Origin: Nelumbo lutea | Lineage: Eukaryota; Streptophyta; Magnoliopsida; Proteales; Nelumbonaceae | Direction: 5' to 3' | DNA: 64,000 nt | NCBI GenBank assembly: GCA_022828595.1 | Contig: JAKGHH010000003.1 | Location: forward strand, 58,145,759 to 58,209,758 | Part shown: one piece after another, positions 45,544 to 56,787 of the stretch | Layout: every line of letters begins with the position of its first letter | How positions within the stretch are numbered: position 1 is the stretch's first letter | Notes under the pieces: generated by a model | The model's input: the letters and a program-made list of their open reading frames with translations, nothing else | Told to the model about the DNA's origin: nothing | Database searches by the model: none | Position numbers and translations under genes: made by a program

Positions 45544-46692
45544 TCACACCCCTCTTGGACTATGAGCTTGTCCTCAAGCTCGAATTCAGGATGGGTGTCA
45601 GGAAACTCCGTCAAAGGAATCCCGTATAGGTGGAATGACTTTGTCCTCCTGGATCGGGTTCCAATGAAGGGGGTTCATCCACATCTTCCTCTTGTTTCAC
45701 CAGGAGGCAGAAAAGTCTCTTGCACCTGTGCCTTGCTGAGTAGAGTTCATCGCAATTAAAACATTGCCCCCTCGCCCTGCGTTCTGCCATCTCAGCCCTG
45801 GACAAGTGCTTAATAGGGGGTGTACCGACGCTGCTCCCCACACTGGATGCTGATCTGGAATTGATGTTTGTCTGTGGCTTCTGTTCTTGGTTGGCTGCTA
45901 GATATGGAGCCATTCTGAGTGGTTCCAGGGATGCCCATGCTAATGGAGGCTGCCCCATACTGAAGGTTTTGTGGCTGAGTTGTAGTTTACGTTCGAAGGC
46001 GCATGCTAGGTTCATGGCTGTGACCAGGTTGGGAGGGTGTTGCATCTCCACGTCCACTCTTAGGGGTTTTGCTAGCCCCGCAATGAACATATCGACTTGC
46101 TGATCTATGCGAACTGAGGTTGCTCTGGCGAGAAGGGTTTGGAACTAGCATTGGTATTCTGCCACGATTCCAGTTTGCTTGAGGTTGATTAACTCGCCCA
46201 GCGGGTTGCTTGTCAATGGTAGAACCTGAGGAGACAATATGATTTAAATTGCTCCTAGCTGAGACCGAGTTCTTCTTGTTCCAGTCTGTAGAACCAAAGT
46301 TGCGCCTCTTCTGATAGGTGGAAGGTGACCAAACTGACTTTATCCTTGCCATCAGTACGTTGGTTATGGAAGAACTGTTTGCAGTGATACAGCCATCCTA
46401 ACGGGTCTCCGGTGTCGTTGTAAGATGGAAATTCCAGCCGGCTATACTTGGGAATAACAACGGCTGTTGGGGCAGCGATCTACTGTTCACTGGACATCTC
46501 TGCCCAGTCCAAACGACGGCTGTTGGTGGTGGTAGTTCCCTTAGAGCTTCTTTCTTTGTTGGAGAGGAACGCTTCCAGCAGGCATCGCAGCTCCCGGACA
46601 TCATCTTTGACCTCACGGACCTCCAAGCTGGTTTCAGCGAGCCTATGCTCTAGCTCGTGGACCCTAGAAGACAGCAGCTCCTGTTCCCCCAT
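45544..46692 (-). pseudogene. Composite element gag, copy A
   Basis: Start ATG at 46692, just inside the primer-binding site. The N-terminus is a predicted coiled coil (RVHELEHRLAETSLEVREV), then RLEFPSYNDTG-like and LGWLYHCKQFF gag-domain peptides, AQLWFYRLEQE, and VDMFIAGLAKPLRVDVEM. The C-terminus has a zinc knuckle CFNCDELYSARHRCKRLFC, in which the glycine before H is A/R. After a short acidic stretch (QEEDVDEPPSLEPDPGG) comes the pol-end-like tail and then LTR 1. Frame changes occur near 46340 and 46090, and a TAG sits before FQTLLARAT in both copies. Confidence 0.82.
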
Positions 46693-46700
46693 GACGGTAG

Positions 46701-46712
46701 GCTCTGATACCA
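46701..46712 (-). other. Primer-binding site beside LTR 2
   Basis: The minus strand reads TGGTATCAGAGC exactly, the complement of the initiator-Met-tRNA 3' end, three bases inside the LTR edge. The copy beside LTR 3 (48475-48486) reads TGGTATTAGAGC, with one C-to-T change. Confidence 0.88.
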
Positions 46713-46715
46713 GAA

Positions 46716-47318
46716 TGTTATGGGCTCGAGCGTAGGTTCTCGTCACGGGTCGGTCCATGGGGAAAACCTCTTGCTTCCCCTTGCGCCTTCCCTTGCGTGC
46801 AGACCCTATTGTGGAAAACCGAATGGGTGATTTGTCCAAGAGACCACTCGAAATCTCCTCACTCTTCTCTTGATTGGAAATTGGATGCCTTATTTCAACT
46901 CATAGCTCCTTAAATAGGAGATTACAAAAGGGGGTTTCTTGTTGGATTCGGCTAGGCTAGGGTAACCCATATCAAACTCAAACTTCTACTTCTAAATAAA
47001 TTACCTACTTCTAATGGTAGCACAACTCCTACTTCTAGTGGCAAACATAACTCTTACTAAGAAGATAAGATAAGATAAGGATAAGGGATTAGGGATAATG
47101 CAGCTGGCGGCGAGTTGGCGAGTAGAGCTGTTGTGGCAAGATAAGTGTGGGCCTACCCTGATGAGCTATCATGTGGGCCCCACTCTACTGCTGCTGACGG
47201 GTGGTGCGCGTGTCTCACAGTGTTGTTGCCATGTGGTGCATGCTGCTGCCTAGTGTTGTTTCCGTGCAGTGCATGCTGCGCGCTACCGGGCGGTGTGTGC
47301 TGCTGTGTGTCCATAAAA
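46716..47318 (-). repeat. Composite element LTR 2 (middle)
   Basis: It starts TGTTATGGGCTCGAGCG and ends GTCCATAAAA, where the terminal ACA has become AAA. There is internal element sequence on both sides and no target duplication. It acts as 5' LTR of copy A and 3' LTR of copy B. Confidence 0.92.
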
Positions 47319-48466
47319 TCACACCCCTCTTGGACTATGAGCTTGTCCTCAAGCTCGAATTCAGGATGGGTGTCGGGAAACACTGTCAAAGGAATCCCGT
47401 ATAGGTGGAATGACTTTGCCCTCCTGGATCGGGTTCCAATGAAGGGGGTTCATCCACATCTTCCTCTTGTTTCACCAGGAGGCAGAAAAGTCTCTTGCAC
47501 CTGTGCCCTACGAGTAGAGTTCATCGTAATTAAAACATTGCCCCCTCGCCCTGCGTTCTGCCATCTCAGCCCTGGACAAGTGCTTAATAGGGGGTGTACC
47601 AACACTGCTCCCCACATTGGATGCTGATATGGAATTGGTGCTTGTCTGTGGCTTCCGTTCTTGGTTGGCTACTAGATATTGAGCCATTTCGAGTGGTTCC
47701 AGGGATGCCCATGCTGATGGAGGCCGCCCCATACTAAAGGTTTTGTGGCTGAGTTGTAGTTTGCGTTCGAAGGCGCGTGCTAGGTTCATGGTTGTGACTA
47801 GGTTGGGAGGGTGTTGCATCTCCACGTCCACTCTTAGGGGTTTTGCTAGCCCCATGATGAACATATCGACTTGCTGATCTGCGCGAACTGAGGTTGCTCT
47901 GGCGAGAAGGGTTTGGAACTAGCATTGGTATTCTGCCACGATTCCAGTTTGCTTGAGGTTGATTAACTCGCCCAGTGGGTTGCTTGTCAATGGTAGAACC
48001 TGAGGAGACAATATGATTTAAATTGCTCCCAGCTGAGACCGGGTTCTTCTTGTTCCAGTCTGTAGAACCAGAGCTACGCCTCTTCTGATAGGTGGAAGGT
48101 GACCAAACTGACTTTATCCTTGCCATCAGTACGTTGGTTACGGAAGAACTGTTCGCAGCGATACAGCCATCCTAACAGGTCTCCGGTGTCGCTGTAAGAT
48201 GGAAATTCCAGCCGGCTATACTTGGGAATAACAACGGCTGTTGGGGCAGCGATCTGCTGTTCACTGGACATCTCTACCCAGTCCGGACGGCGGTTGTTGG
48301 TGGTGGCAGTTCCCTCAGAGCTTCTTTCTTTGTTGGAGAGGAACGCTTCCAGTAGGCATCGCAGCTCCCGGACATCATCCTTGACCTCACGAACCTCCAA
48401 GCTGGTTTCAGCGAGCCTATGCTCTAGCTCGTGGACCCTGGAAGACAGCGGCTCCTGTTCCCCCAT
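47319..48466 (-). pseudogene. Composite element gag, copy B
   Basis: It has the same layout as copy A from ATG 48466. Here EAQLWFYRL carries TAG for Q (48074), and the zinc knuckle has CFNYDELYS with the second C changed to Y, followed by a stop. The N-terminal 130 residues are open in one frame. The pol-end-like tail at about 47319-47389 is the same as in copy A. Copies A and B differ by scattered substitutions, so the duplication is not very recent. Confidence 0.82.
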
Positions 48467-48489
48467 GACGGTAGGCTCTAATACCAGAA

Positions 48490-49085
48490 TGTTATGGGCT
48501 CGGGCATAGGATCTCGTCACGGGTCGGTCCATGGGAAAAACCTCTTGCTTCCCCTTGCGCCTTCCCTTGCGTGCAGACCCTATTGTGGAAAACCGAATGA
48601 GTGATTTGTCCAAGAGACCACCCGAATTCTCCTCACTCTTCTCTTGATTGGAAACTGAATGCCTTTATTTCAACTCATAGCTCCTAAAATAGGAGATTAC
48701 AAAAGGGGGTTTCTTGTTGGATTTGGCTAGGCTAGGGTAATCCATATCAAATTCAAACTTCTACTTCTAAATAAATTACCTACTTCTAATGGTAACACAA
48801 CTCCTACTTCTAGTGGCAAACATAACTCTTACTAAGAAGATAAGATAAGATAAGGATAAGGGATGAGGGATAATGCAGCTGGCGGCGAGTTGACGAGCAG
48901 AGCTGTTGTGGCAAGATAAGTGTGGGCCTACCCTGATGAACTGTCATGTGGACCCCGCTCTACTGCTTCTGCTGGACGGTATGCGCATCTCACAGTGCTG
49001 CTGCCTAGTGCTTCTGCCGCACGGTGCATGCTACACGCTGCCAGGCGGTGCGTACTACTGTGCGGGCTGTTGTGCGTCCATAACA
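48490..49085 (-). repeat. Composite element LTR 3 (5'-most LTR)
   Basis: It starts TGTTATGGGCTCGGGCA and ends GTCCATAACA. It shares the AAATAAATTACCTACTTCT segment with LTR 2 and lacks a 20-base block of GTGCATGCTGCTGCC type. It adjoins the right ATCTA duplication. Confidence 0.92.
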
Positions 49086-49516
49086 ATCTAAGCTATCATT
49101 GAGGAGGGGGTGGGGAGAAGTTTAAATTCAAAGAAGAGCCTTCATTCACTTTTCATAGCCTTATAATTTCAGCAATATGAGTATGGAAAAAAAAAGGAGA
49201 AAATCTGGTTTTAGATGATCGGGTGTTAGTGCAGCAGTCCAAGAGGACTCTTGTTGTAAAAGATAAAAGTTAAGTTAGACCATCCTAGATAAACTAGGAT
49301 TCTGTTCTAGTTAATCCTAGATAAGCTAAGATTAGTAACTGTGTTATGATATAATTCTAACTCCTAGTAATCATGTATAACCATGACTCTTAGTGTATAT
49401 ATTGACCACATGGCATCAATGAAAGCATCGACTTCTTGCTATACAATTTATCTTTGTCTCTCTTCTACTTGCCTACCCCTCTATTTCTGTTCGTATTATA
49501 TGATCTCAGAGCCATA

Positions 49517-50293
49517 ATGGCAACAGAAAGCTCATCAACCAATACTCCTTTGACAGCCATCTCTACCAATACATTAACTGCCCTCTCCTCTTCGCTCAAC
49601 ATTTCAAACGTTAACCATTTTCTACCCATAAAGCTTATCGGTGATAATTATGTTGCTTGGAGAGCTCAGTTCGTTCCAGTCTTTAGAACCCATGAAATAG
49701 AGGAAATTGTGGATGGAACCCTTCCGTACGTGTCCACCAAAAACCACTTTCTCTGGAAGGCAGCAAACTTCAAACCCCGAATACTCCATCTGGATCAAAC
49801 TTGATTAACTCATCATAACCTGGATTATCTCCTCCCTCACTGAGAGAATCATCAATCAAGTCGTCGGCCTCAGAACGTCTAAAGATGTTTGGAAGGCACT
49901 TGAAGAAGCCTCTGCATCCCCTTCACTAACACGTCTTCTCCAACTGCGTATGCAGCTTATGAACATTAAGAAAGGCTCCTCTTCCATCACCGAATATATT
50001 CAGAAAATAAAGAATATAGCCGAGCAGTTGGCTGCAGCGTCTAAACCAGTTCAAAACCGTGATCTTCCCCTCAACACTCTTAGTGGACTCGGACCTGACT
50101 CTCATCCATGCATTACCTCGGTAACAACTAAATTTAATTTCTCCTCTTACTCTATTTGATCTATTTGGACAATTGTTAAACCATGAAGCTTGGTTATTTC
50201 AATGCAATTCCTCTCTTATTGGTGACTCCTCTATGAATGTTGCAAGCAAACGATCTGGATCTCGACCTTTGTCTAGTCCCACTCCCCTCCATG
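49517..50293 (+). pseudogene. Copia 2 gag, 5' part
   Basis: Gag coats element RNA. From ATG 49517 the frame reads MATESSSTNTPLTAISTNTL and then NHFLPIKLIGDNYVAWRAQF, the conserved copia gag opening, and HEIEEIVDGTLP. After a frame change near 49770 the UBN2-type domain goes on with IISSLTERIINQVV, DVWKALEEASASPSLTRLLQ, LRMQLMNIKKGSSSITEYIQ and GLGPDSHP. Several stops follow before the E3 insertion. Confidence 0.8.
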
Positions 50294-50298
50294 GATCC

Positions 50299-51221
50299 TG
50301 ATGGAGGATGATTTGACCTGACCCCTCGAGACAATGACACATGGACCTGAATCAGCACGAGCAATAGTTCAGCATCGCAACCTAACTGCGACAAAGTAAC
50401 CAGCCCGCAGGGCAGCTCGCTACACCATAGCTCGCTATAGGGGTGCTCGCTACTACGTGAGCTCGAGGTCCCCCGAGCTACTGAAAGGGAATACTCCAAG
50501 ACAACTCTATCCCAGCTTGCAAGCTGGGATAACCAGCTCACTCCAGCACTTAGGCAGATAAAACTGCCTCAAAGACAACCTTGAGAAGGGTCACCTCGAA
50601 GTACTCTTAGGAACTCGCTACAAAGTAGCTCGCGATAGGATAGCTCGCTACAAGGTAGCTCGCGGCTAAGCGACGCAGTGCTTTCAGGAAGCTTCTATCT
50701 GACAAGACCGTACCCGTTAGACTGCGCCACATCTCCTAATCGACTGCACAGTCCCTGCCAATTCAACAAACTGCACCCATGTCTCTCGACAGATGGTGGC
50801 GTGCCTGTCCTCCCGGGACGTGTCACTCACCCGATTGGGAAGTACCCTACAACGGTTACCTGCGCAGCCCTGGCAGGTAACGGTTGCGACAGAAGCCCAG
50901 TGGCGGTTATGCTCGATTTGACAAGAACGCCTATATAAGAGCTCCCTAGTTGAAGGGAAGGGCTCTCTCGAACATCTGAGATCTTATTTGAAACTTACTT
51001 GCTCTCGAGCTAATCTTGAGAACTCAGTGATCTAGCGCGACCTATACTCTTAGCCTCTTTACACTCTTTACTTTCTCCCCCGCGTTCTAACTTAAGCTTC
51101 GGAGTAATCCCGCCGGGCAAATCCCCCGGGAATCCTTCATCTTCTTCTTCTCAGGTGCCATCCATTGCTAGCTAGGAGCCAGTCAGCAGCCAATTAGGAG
51201 TGCTCGGATCGTGCCCCATCA
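50299..51221 (+). repeat. E3 5' LTR
   Basis: It starts TGATGGAGGATGATTTG and ends GTGCCCCATCA. A TATA motif CCTATATAAGAGC is near 50930, followed by GGCTCTCTCGAACATC. It is the reverse complement of the E2 LTR type, with many substitutions. Confidence 0.92.
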
Positions 51222-51240
51222 TTTGGCGCCGTCTACGGGA
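51222..51240 (+). other. E3 primer-binding site
   Basis: TTTGGCGCCGTCTACGGGA starts directly after the LTR. The TGGCGCCG core is the usual one of plant Ty3 elements, and it keeps the form from which E2 departs by one base. Confidence 0.8.
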
Positions 51241-51301
51241 AATGCTTCAAGAATCCTTCCTCTAAGATTTTACAGTTTCCTTTTCTGAAAACTCAGAATT
51301 C

Positions 51302-52880
51302 ATGGCTTCCTCCAGCAACGTCGGACGTGGTGCCAACCAGAATGCTTCTGGGGAGCAGCCCCAACTTCCTACTATCTGTATTGGGCAGTTCACCGTCCCC
51401 CTCTCCATGGGCGGAGTTCCGAGTTTGAATGTGCCTCTCAAAGTGGCACCCGCGATCACTTCACTTTCTTCCAAAGTTGGAGCAACCTTTGCTGAACCCT
51501 CGGTTGTGCCCCCAGCGGCCAACCTGAACCAATTGGAGGACTTAATGCAATGCATGTGAGCCATGCAAGATCAAATGCAAAAATTTCAACAATTCCAACT
51601 CTATCAACAACAAGTGTTGCACCAGGTTTCCCAATATCAGTATTAGCAGTAGTTTCCCTCTTTGCCTCAAGCCCAGTCGTCGCTTCCCCCCCTGTCATCA
51701 GGCCATGAAGCAGACCAAGCCCTCCCACCAGAGTGAATGACCTCACCGGAAAAAGGCCCCCCAGGCCTAGGATCCCACCAAGAGCCAAGCCTCTTCCCAT
51801 AGCTAGAAGGAGAGGCCAGCCACCCCCGCCTCACAGCCTGTGGGCAGGTCAGGGGCCTCCCAGCCAACCAAGCCCGTATCGCCCCGGCCTTCGCAGTTCG
51901 AGCTCCCACTCGCAGAGAATCCATTCGAGGTCTTGGTTGTAGACTATAGGTAGGGCCCTTCGGTTCAGAGCCACCACCAGTAGTCTGAGCCCGTCGAGCT
52001 CGGCGACACTGAAGCATCAAGCACCAACGCCAAGCTAGCAAAGCAGCAGCGAAGACGCCGGTGACCTCGCCGAACTGCTACCCGAGTCTCTCCCGAGCTC
52101 AAAGGAAAAGAGGAGGTATGCTTAGGTGAAGTGAAAGCTACCCCTCTCTTCTCAGTTTCTTCCCCATTATCTCCAGAACTCCTTGTTGTCCTCATGCCAA
52201 GGGACTTCAAGCTCCCCCCACTGGACAAGTATGACGGATCCTTTGATCCAAATGATCATGTGGACACCTTCCAGTCCCAGATGCACCTGGCAAGAGCCTG
52301 CGAATCCTGCATGTGTGTGGCCTTTTCCACCACCTTCAAAGGGGTAGCCCACACAAGGTGTCGTAACCTCGTGCCTGGTTTGATAAGAAGCTGGGTGCAG
52401 TTTGTATAGGTTTTCACCTCCCACTTCGTCACCAGCAAAAGGTGCCCGAGAACTCAAGAAAGCCTCCTTGACATAGTTCAAAAGGAAGGGGAGTCCATTC
52501 GGAGTTACATCAAGCGGTTCAACGACGCTTGTTTACAAATACCCGACCTGGATCCCGTAATTCGTCTCACCGCAACCAAGCAAGGTATCACCCACAAAGA
52601 GTTCAAGTGGCACGTAGTTGTTAATCAACCCAAGATCGTGACCGAATTCCTCAAGCTTGTGGATCGGTTCATAGGGACGGAGGAGGAAATCAACCAGAAG
52701 GGTGAGTAGACCCTTGAGAAAAGGAAGAGGGAACCAGAGCCCCCATCTCAGGGAGACAGCAGGAAGAGGAACGACCAAGCTCGGGGGGCAAAGCCAAATC
52801 AGCCTTTCTGAGCTCCAGCAGCTGAAAGGGACTACACGCCCCTCAACGCAAAGCGAGCCGAGATCCTCATGGTGATCAAG
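51302..52880 (+). pseudogene. E3 gag, N-terminal and capsid part
   Basis: ATG 51302 begins MASSSNVGRGANQN, followed by ICIGQFTVPLSMGGVPSLNV, a glutamine-rich stretch and a proline-rich stretch. The capsid part has DFKLPPLDKYDGSFDPNDHV (about 52203-52262), QVFTSHFVTSKRCP-like, EGESIRSYIKRFNDACLQIP and ITHKEFKWHVV. Stops include TGA after MQCM, TAG before FPS (shared with E2), TAG in KGE*TLE and TGA after QPF (shared with E2). The gag product would be non-functional. Confidence 0.88.
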
Positions 52881-52943
52881 GACGCCCTGTACGTGAAGTA
52901 GCCACCTCGGCTGAAGGCGGACCCTAATATTAGAAATAAAAAT

Positions 52944-53930
52944 ATGTACTATAGGTTTCATAAAGATCACGGCCATAGTACCGAAAGTTGTAAAAATCTC
53001 CGTGATGAGATAGAAGAACTTATCCGTTGCGGATATCTAAGAAATTTTGTACAAAATAACAATAATAATAATAAAGCAGGTCAGCAAGGGGAGCAGAGCA
53101 GATATGTTCCCGAGTCCAGCAAGCAAGCGGAACAGCCACAGAAGCAGCCCCCCGAAGAGAAACCAGTTCGGGGGACCATCCACATCATAGTTGGAGGCTC
53201 GATTGTGGCGGGCTGCACCTCAGCCACAGCTCGTGCATCATCTCATGAAGCCACTAGGGAAGAGCGGAACCCCCCAAAGAGGCCAAGGATGGAAGATCCC
53301 ATCTTCTTCATAGAAGATGACGTGCATGGGGTCCACTACCCTCATGATGGTGTGCTCGTTATAAAGGTGAAGATCAACGACTTCGAAGTCAGGCACGTCC
53401 TCGTCGACTCAGGTAGCTCGGCGGACATCCTCTTCAAAGCAGCTTTTGACCAATTGTAGCTCTAAGAGAGCGACTTAAAGCCCGTGAACCCTCCCCTGGT
53501 AAGCTTCAGTGGAGAGGAAGTCAGGCCCCTGGGAAGGATAACAGTACCTGTGGAAGTCGACACTTGGCCTAGCATAATGAAGCTCAACCACGATTTCTTA
53601 GTGGTCGCAACCCCCTCCCCGTATAACGCCATAGTAGGTTGGCCGATTACCCATGCCTTGCGGGCTGTGGTGTCCACTTACTACTTGGCCATGAAGTTCC
53701 CCACGGACTTCGAAATCGGGATAGCGTGAGGTGACCAGCTTGAGTCTCACAAGTGCTATGTCGTCGCCCTTAAAGGGAAAGCCAAGGCGGCCGATGATCT
53801 CGAGCTAGAGCGACCTACAGAGCAGAGCGAGGAGCAAGCTATGCCCATAGAAGAGACCGACTCCATCCCAGCCTCGATGGAGGACCCAACCCGAACTCTT
53901 CAGATCGATGCTTCAATCGAGGAGCCTCTG
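52944..53930 (+). pseudogene. E3 gag C-terminus and protease
   Basis: The frame 52944-53459 has MYYRFHKDHGHSTESC (the first C of the E2 motif is Y here), LRDEIEELIRCGYLRNFV, an asparagine/glutamine-rich linker and the protease site HVLVDSGSSADILF. After two stops (TAG and TAA for the two glutamines of QLQ) it goes on at 53484 with SFSGEEVRPLGRITVPVEV, VVATPSPYNAIVGWPITHAL and YYLAMKFPTDF, where GRP has become GWP. Confidence 0.88.
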
Positions 53931-53999
53931 TGATCTAAACTAGTACGTTTTTTGCTTGAAAATTTAGATATTTTCACATGGTCTGCATCATAAATGCCC

Positions 54000-55330
54000 G
54001 GCATAGACCCTAGCATCATAACTCATAAGCTTAATATTGATCCTGTAGTTAGGCCCGTTAAATAGAAAAAATGCAACCTAGCCCCAAAGCGATGGAGGGC
54101 AGTCGACAAGGAGGTCGGGAAGCTCCTTGCAACCGATTTTATCAGGGAAGTCCATTACTCGAGCTGGGTGGCCAACCCCGTTTTGGTGAAAAAGGCTAAT
54201 GGTAAATGGCGCATGTGCGTCGACTACACCAACCTGAACCGAGCTTGCCCAAAGGATTGCTTCCCACTCCCCAGGATCGACCGTCTGGTGGACGAGACCT
54301 CAGGGCACGAGTTGCTGAGCTTTCTAGATGCCTATTTGGGCTACAACTAGATCAGGATGGACCCGATAGATGAAGAAAAGACTGCCTTCATAACCGAGCT
54401 TGGCCTGTACTGCTACAAGGTCATGCCCTTTGGGCTAAAAAATGCTGGGGCAACCTTTTAAAGACTTGTAAATAAACTATTTGAGCCATTGATTGGCCAA
54501 AAAGTAGAATGTTATGTAGACGACATGGTCGTCAAAACCCAGTTCTCATGTGACTTAATACAAGAGTTAAATTTATTTTTTGAAATCTTGCGTAGAATCA
54601 ATATGAAGCTAAACACGAACAAATGTGTCTTTGGTGTCACATCGGGTAAATTTATGGGATACATTGTAAACCGGTGCGGCATTGAAGCCAACTCGGACAA
54701 AATAAATGTCATCCTAGATATGAGACCACCCCAAAAAGTGAAGGAGCTTCAGAGGCTGAATGGTCGAATAGCCGCTCTGAGCCGCTTCATTTCCAAGTCG
54801 GCATATCGCTGCCTACCTTTCTTTAAAGCAATTAAAAGCAAAGGGTTTGAATGGACCCCAGATTTTCAGCTCGCGCTTGACGAGCTCAAAAAGTACCTTG
54901 CTAGCATACCGGTCTTAACCCGGCCTGAAGAGGCCGATGTTTTAGAGTTGTACCTCTCGGCAAGTGACAAAGTGGTCAACTTGGTACTAATAAAAGAAGT
55001 AGATCGGGTCCAACGACCTATCTACTATGTTAGTAAAGTGTTGTAGGGAGCAGAGACAATATATCTAGAGATTGAAAAATTGGCCTATGCACTGGTTATT
55101 GCAACCCGAAAGCTCCGTCCGTACTTTTAAGCTCATATTGTTATTGTCCACATCAACAAACCTCAGAGTTAAGTCCTACTCAAGCCCGAGGTCTCTGGTC
55201 GACTGACGAAGTGGGTCGTTGAGCTCAGCGAGTACGACCTCCAATACAAGCCATAAACTGCTATTAAGGCCCAAGCCTTAGCAAACTTCATCGCGGAGTG
55301 CACTTTTAGCTCCGATGTCCCCAGGCCGAT
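54000..55330 (+). pseudogene. E3 reverse transcriptase and first RNase H
   Basis: In order: APKRWRAVDKEVG, WVANPVLVKKANGKWRMCVD, ACPKDCFPLPRIDRLVD, SFLDAYLGYN with [15 protein letters not shown] with a stop, the active site VECYVDDMVVKT at about 54507-54540, KFMGYIVN, and RPIYYVSKVL (about 55010-55043). RNase H peptides KLAYALVIATRKLRPYF and KPEVSGRLTKWVVELSEYDL follow. The RT frame is more complete than in E2 (no deletion at MPFG), but at least four stops break it. Confidence 0.88.
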
Positions 55331-55439
55331 TGAGCACGAGGCCCCCAGTTCGGGCGAGCTCCAAGCTCCCAGGCCGGTTGAGTCTAAGCATTGTAAGGTA
55401 GCAGCCAATGCGGCACCTCTCCTAGTTGGGCCAAGCGCA

Positions 55440-55870
55440 AACTAGGATGAGGAGCCTTGGATCCTTCACGTAGATGGCTCCTCGAACCTGCAAGGTTTGC
55501 GACATCCAACAATGAAGCGGAGTACGAAGCATTGATAGCCGGGCTAGCTCTAGCCAAAGAAGTGAAAGTCAAGCATATCATCATCTGCAGCGATTCCCAG
55601 CTCGTGGTCAATTAGGTCACAGGCGAATACAAAGCTCGCGAACTGACTATGATTGCCTACTTAGCCAAAGTAAGAGAGGCCCTACTCAACTTCCAGTCAC
55701 ACTTCATCAGGCAAGTCTTGAGGTCGGAGAATGCTGAGGCCGACGCCCTGTCCCAGTTAGCCAGCACTAGTGATAACACAATGAGAACCGTATACATTGA
55801 GAACCTGCCTCGGCCTAGCATTCTCGGGGTGAGGGGGGAGAGGAGGTTGCTCCTGTCGTTCAAGTAGAGT
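55440..55870 (+). pseudogene. E3 second RNase H domain (aRH)
   Basis: EPWILHVDGSSNLQG is followed by a deletion of about 65 bases relative to E2. Then come ASNNEAEYEALIAGL, IIICSDSQLVVN and NAEADALSQLASTSDN, which contain the acidic residues of the family. The deletion removes part of the first beta sheet, so the domain is dead although three motifs remain. Confidence 0.82.
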
Positions 55871-56135
55871 CGAACTGGATTGACCTGCTCACAAGCTTCC
55901 TACTATACGGGACCCTCCTTGCAGATCACAATGCCATCATGAGGGTAGCGTCAGGCGACCAAATACATCATGATAGACGAACGACTATACCGAAGATACT
56001 ACATGCTCCTCTACCTGCGCTACTTGTGACCTTCCGAAGCTGAGCTCATACTCCGCGACAGTCATGAGGGCCTGTGCAGTGGACACTTGGGAGGCAGGGA
56101 TACTACTGGCCAACAATGAAAGCATACGCCATTGA
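55870..56135 (+). pseudogene. E3 integrase stub
   Basis: Only the N-terminal zinc-binding part is left: a decayed copy of the segment around HEGLCSGHLGGR, then GYYWPTMKAYA, where sequence jumps directly into the tandem-repeat block at about 56136. The DD35E core present in E2 (9344-9012) has no counterpart. Confidence 0.8.
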
Positions 56136-56350
56136 GCTCAGCACGATGAGACCCAGTCGCTCTCAGAGCCTAAGGGCCAAAATGCCGAGCTAACACGACC
56201 TCAGCACGATGAGACCCAGTCGCCTCCATGGCAAGGCCAAACTCCAAGGGTAGACTATAAGTCACCCCCTCAGCCTAAGGGCTAGAACACCGAGCTAACC
56301 AAGACCTTGGCACAATGAAAGACTTAGTTGTTTCGCCAACGAAGGCAAAG
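56136..56350. repeat. E3 remnant of the 104-bp tandem repeat
   Basis: CAGCACGATGAGACCCAGTC occurs at about 56145 and 56201, and a third diverged form is near 56308, with CTAAGGGCCAAAATGCCGAG between. These are the complement of the E2 units at 8045-8565. About two units remain. Confidence 0.8.
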
Positions 56351-56787
56351 TATGAAGAATCAGAGGCGTAAGCAGCTCGAGTCTAAACCCTATGAAGCAT
56401 AGCTCCTCTCAATACACCAGTTGGACCAGATGAGGTACAACCTGCAAACAAACAGTTCAGGCATATGTTGTAATTACTTTGCGATGCCTAAAACACTAAG
56501 GGATAGCTCGGGATAACGATTACCGAAAAATCCTACTTTGGGTATGTAGCTTTAATAGCTCGAGTGATAAGATCGCTTTGGCAAAAAATAAAAGAGCACA
56601 CCATACTTAGCAGAAAAAGAAAAATTTCATTACTAATAAATAAAAACGAGCTAAACAGCTCGGGAAAGTTCAACAAAAACTAAAACGGGCACAACTGCCC
56701 AAGAAGAAGATTTTTTGAAAACCGTGTTCTGGCACCCGGGAACCACCAGAAGTCAGTCAGAAAAATGGAAAAACAGAGCCGCCAGCC

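Larger units (their letters stand above)
44941..49085 (-). mobile_element. Composite retroelement LTR-gag-LTR-gag-LTR bounded by one target duplication
   Basis: Three LTRs (44941-45543, 46716-47318, 48490-49085) alternate with two gag-bearing internal segments at a period of 1774-1775 bp. ATCTA precedes the first LTR (44936-44940) and follows the last (49086-49090), while the middle LTR has none. LTR ends are TGTTATGG...CCATAACA. Primer-binding sites for initiator Met tRNA lie left of LTRs 2 and 3, so it reads on the minus strand. Internal segments go from gag straight to a short tail resembling the end of pol (HPEFELEDKLIVQEG), so protease, RT and integrase are missing. Unequal recombination of a gag-only element explains the array. 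Confidence 0.93.

Noticed and set aside
45303..45759. Cysteine-rich plus-strand frames in the composite element
   Set aside because: They are in LTR 1 and antisense to gag; the TGCTGCTGCC-type repeats generate the cysteines.
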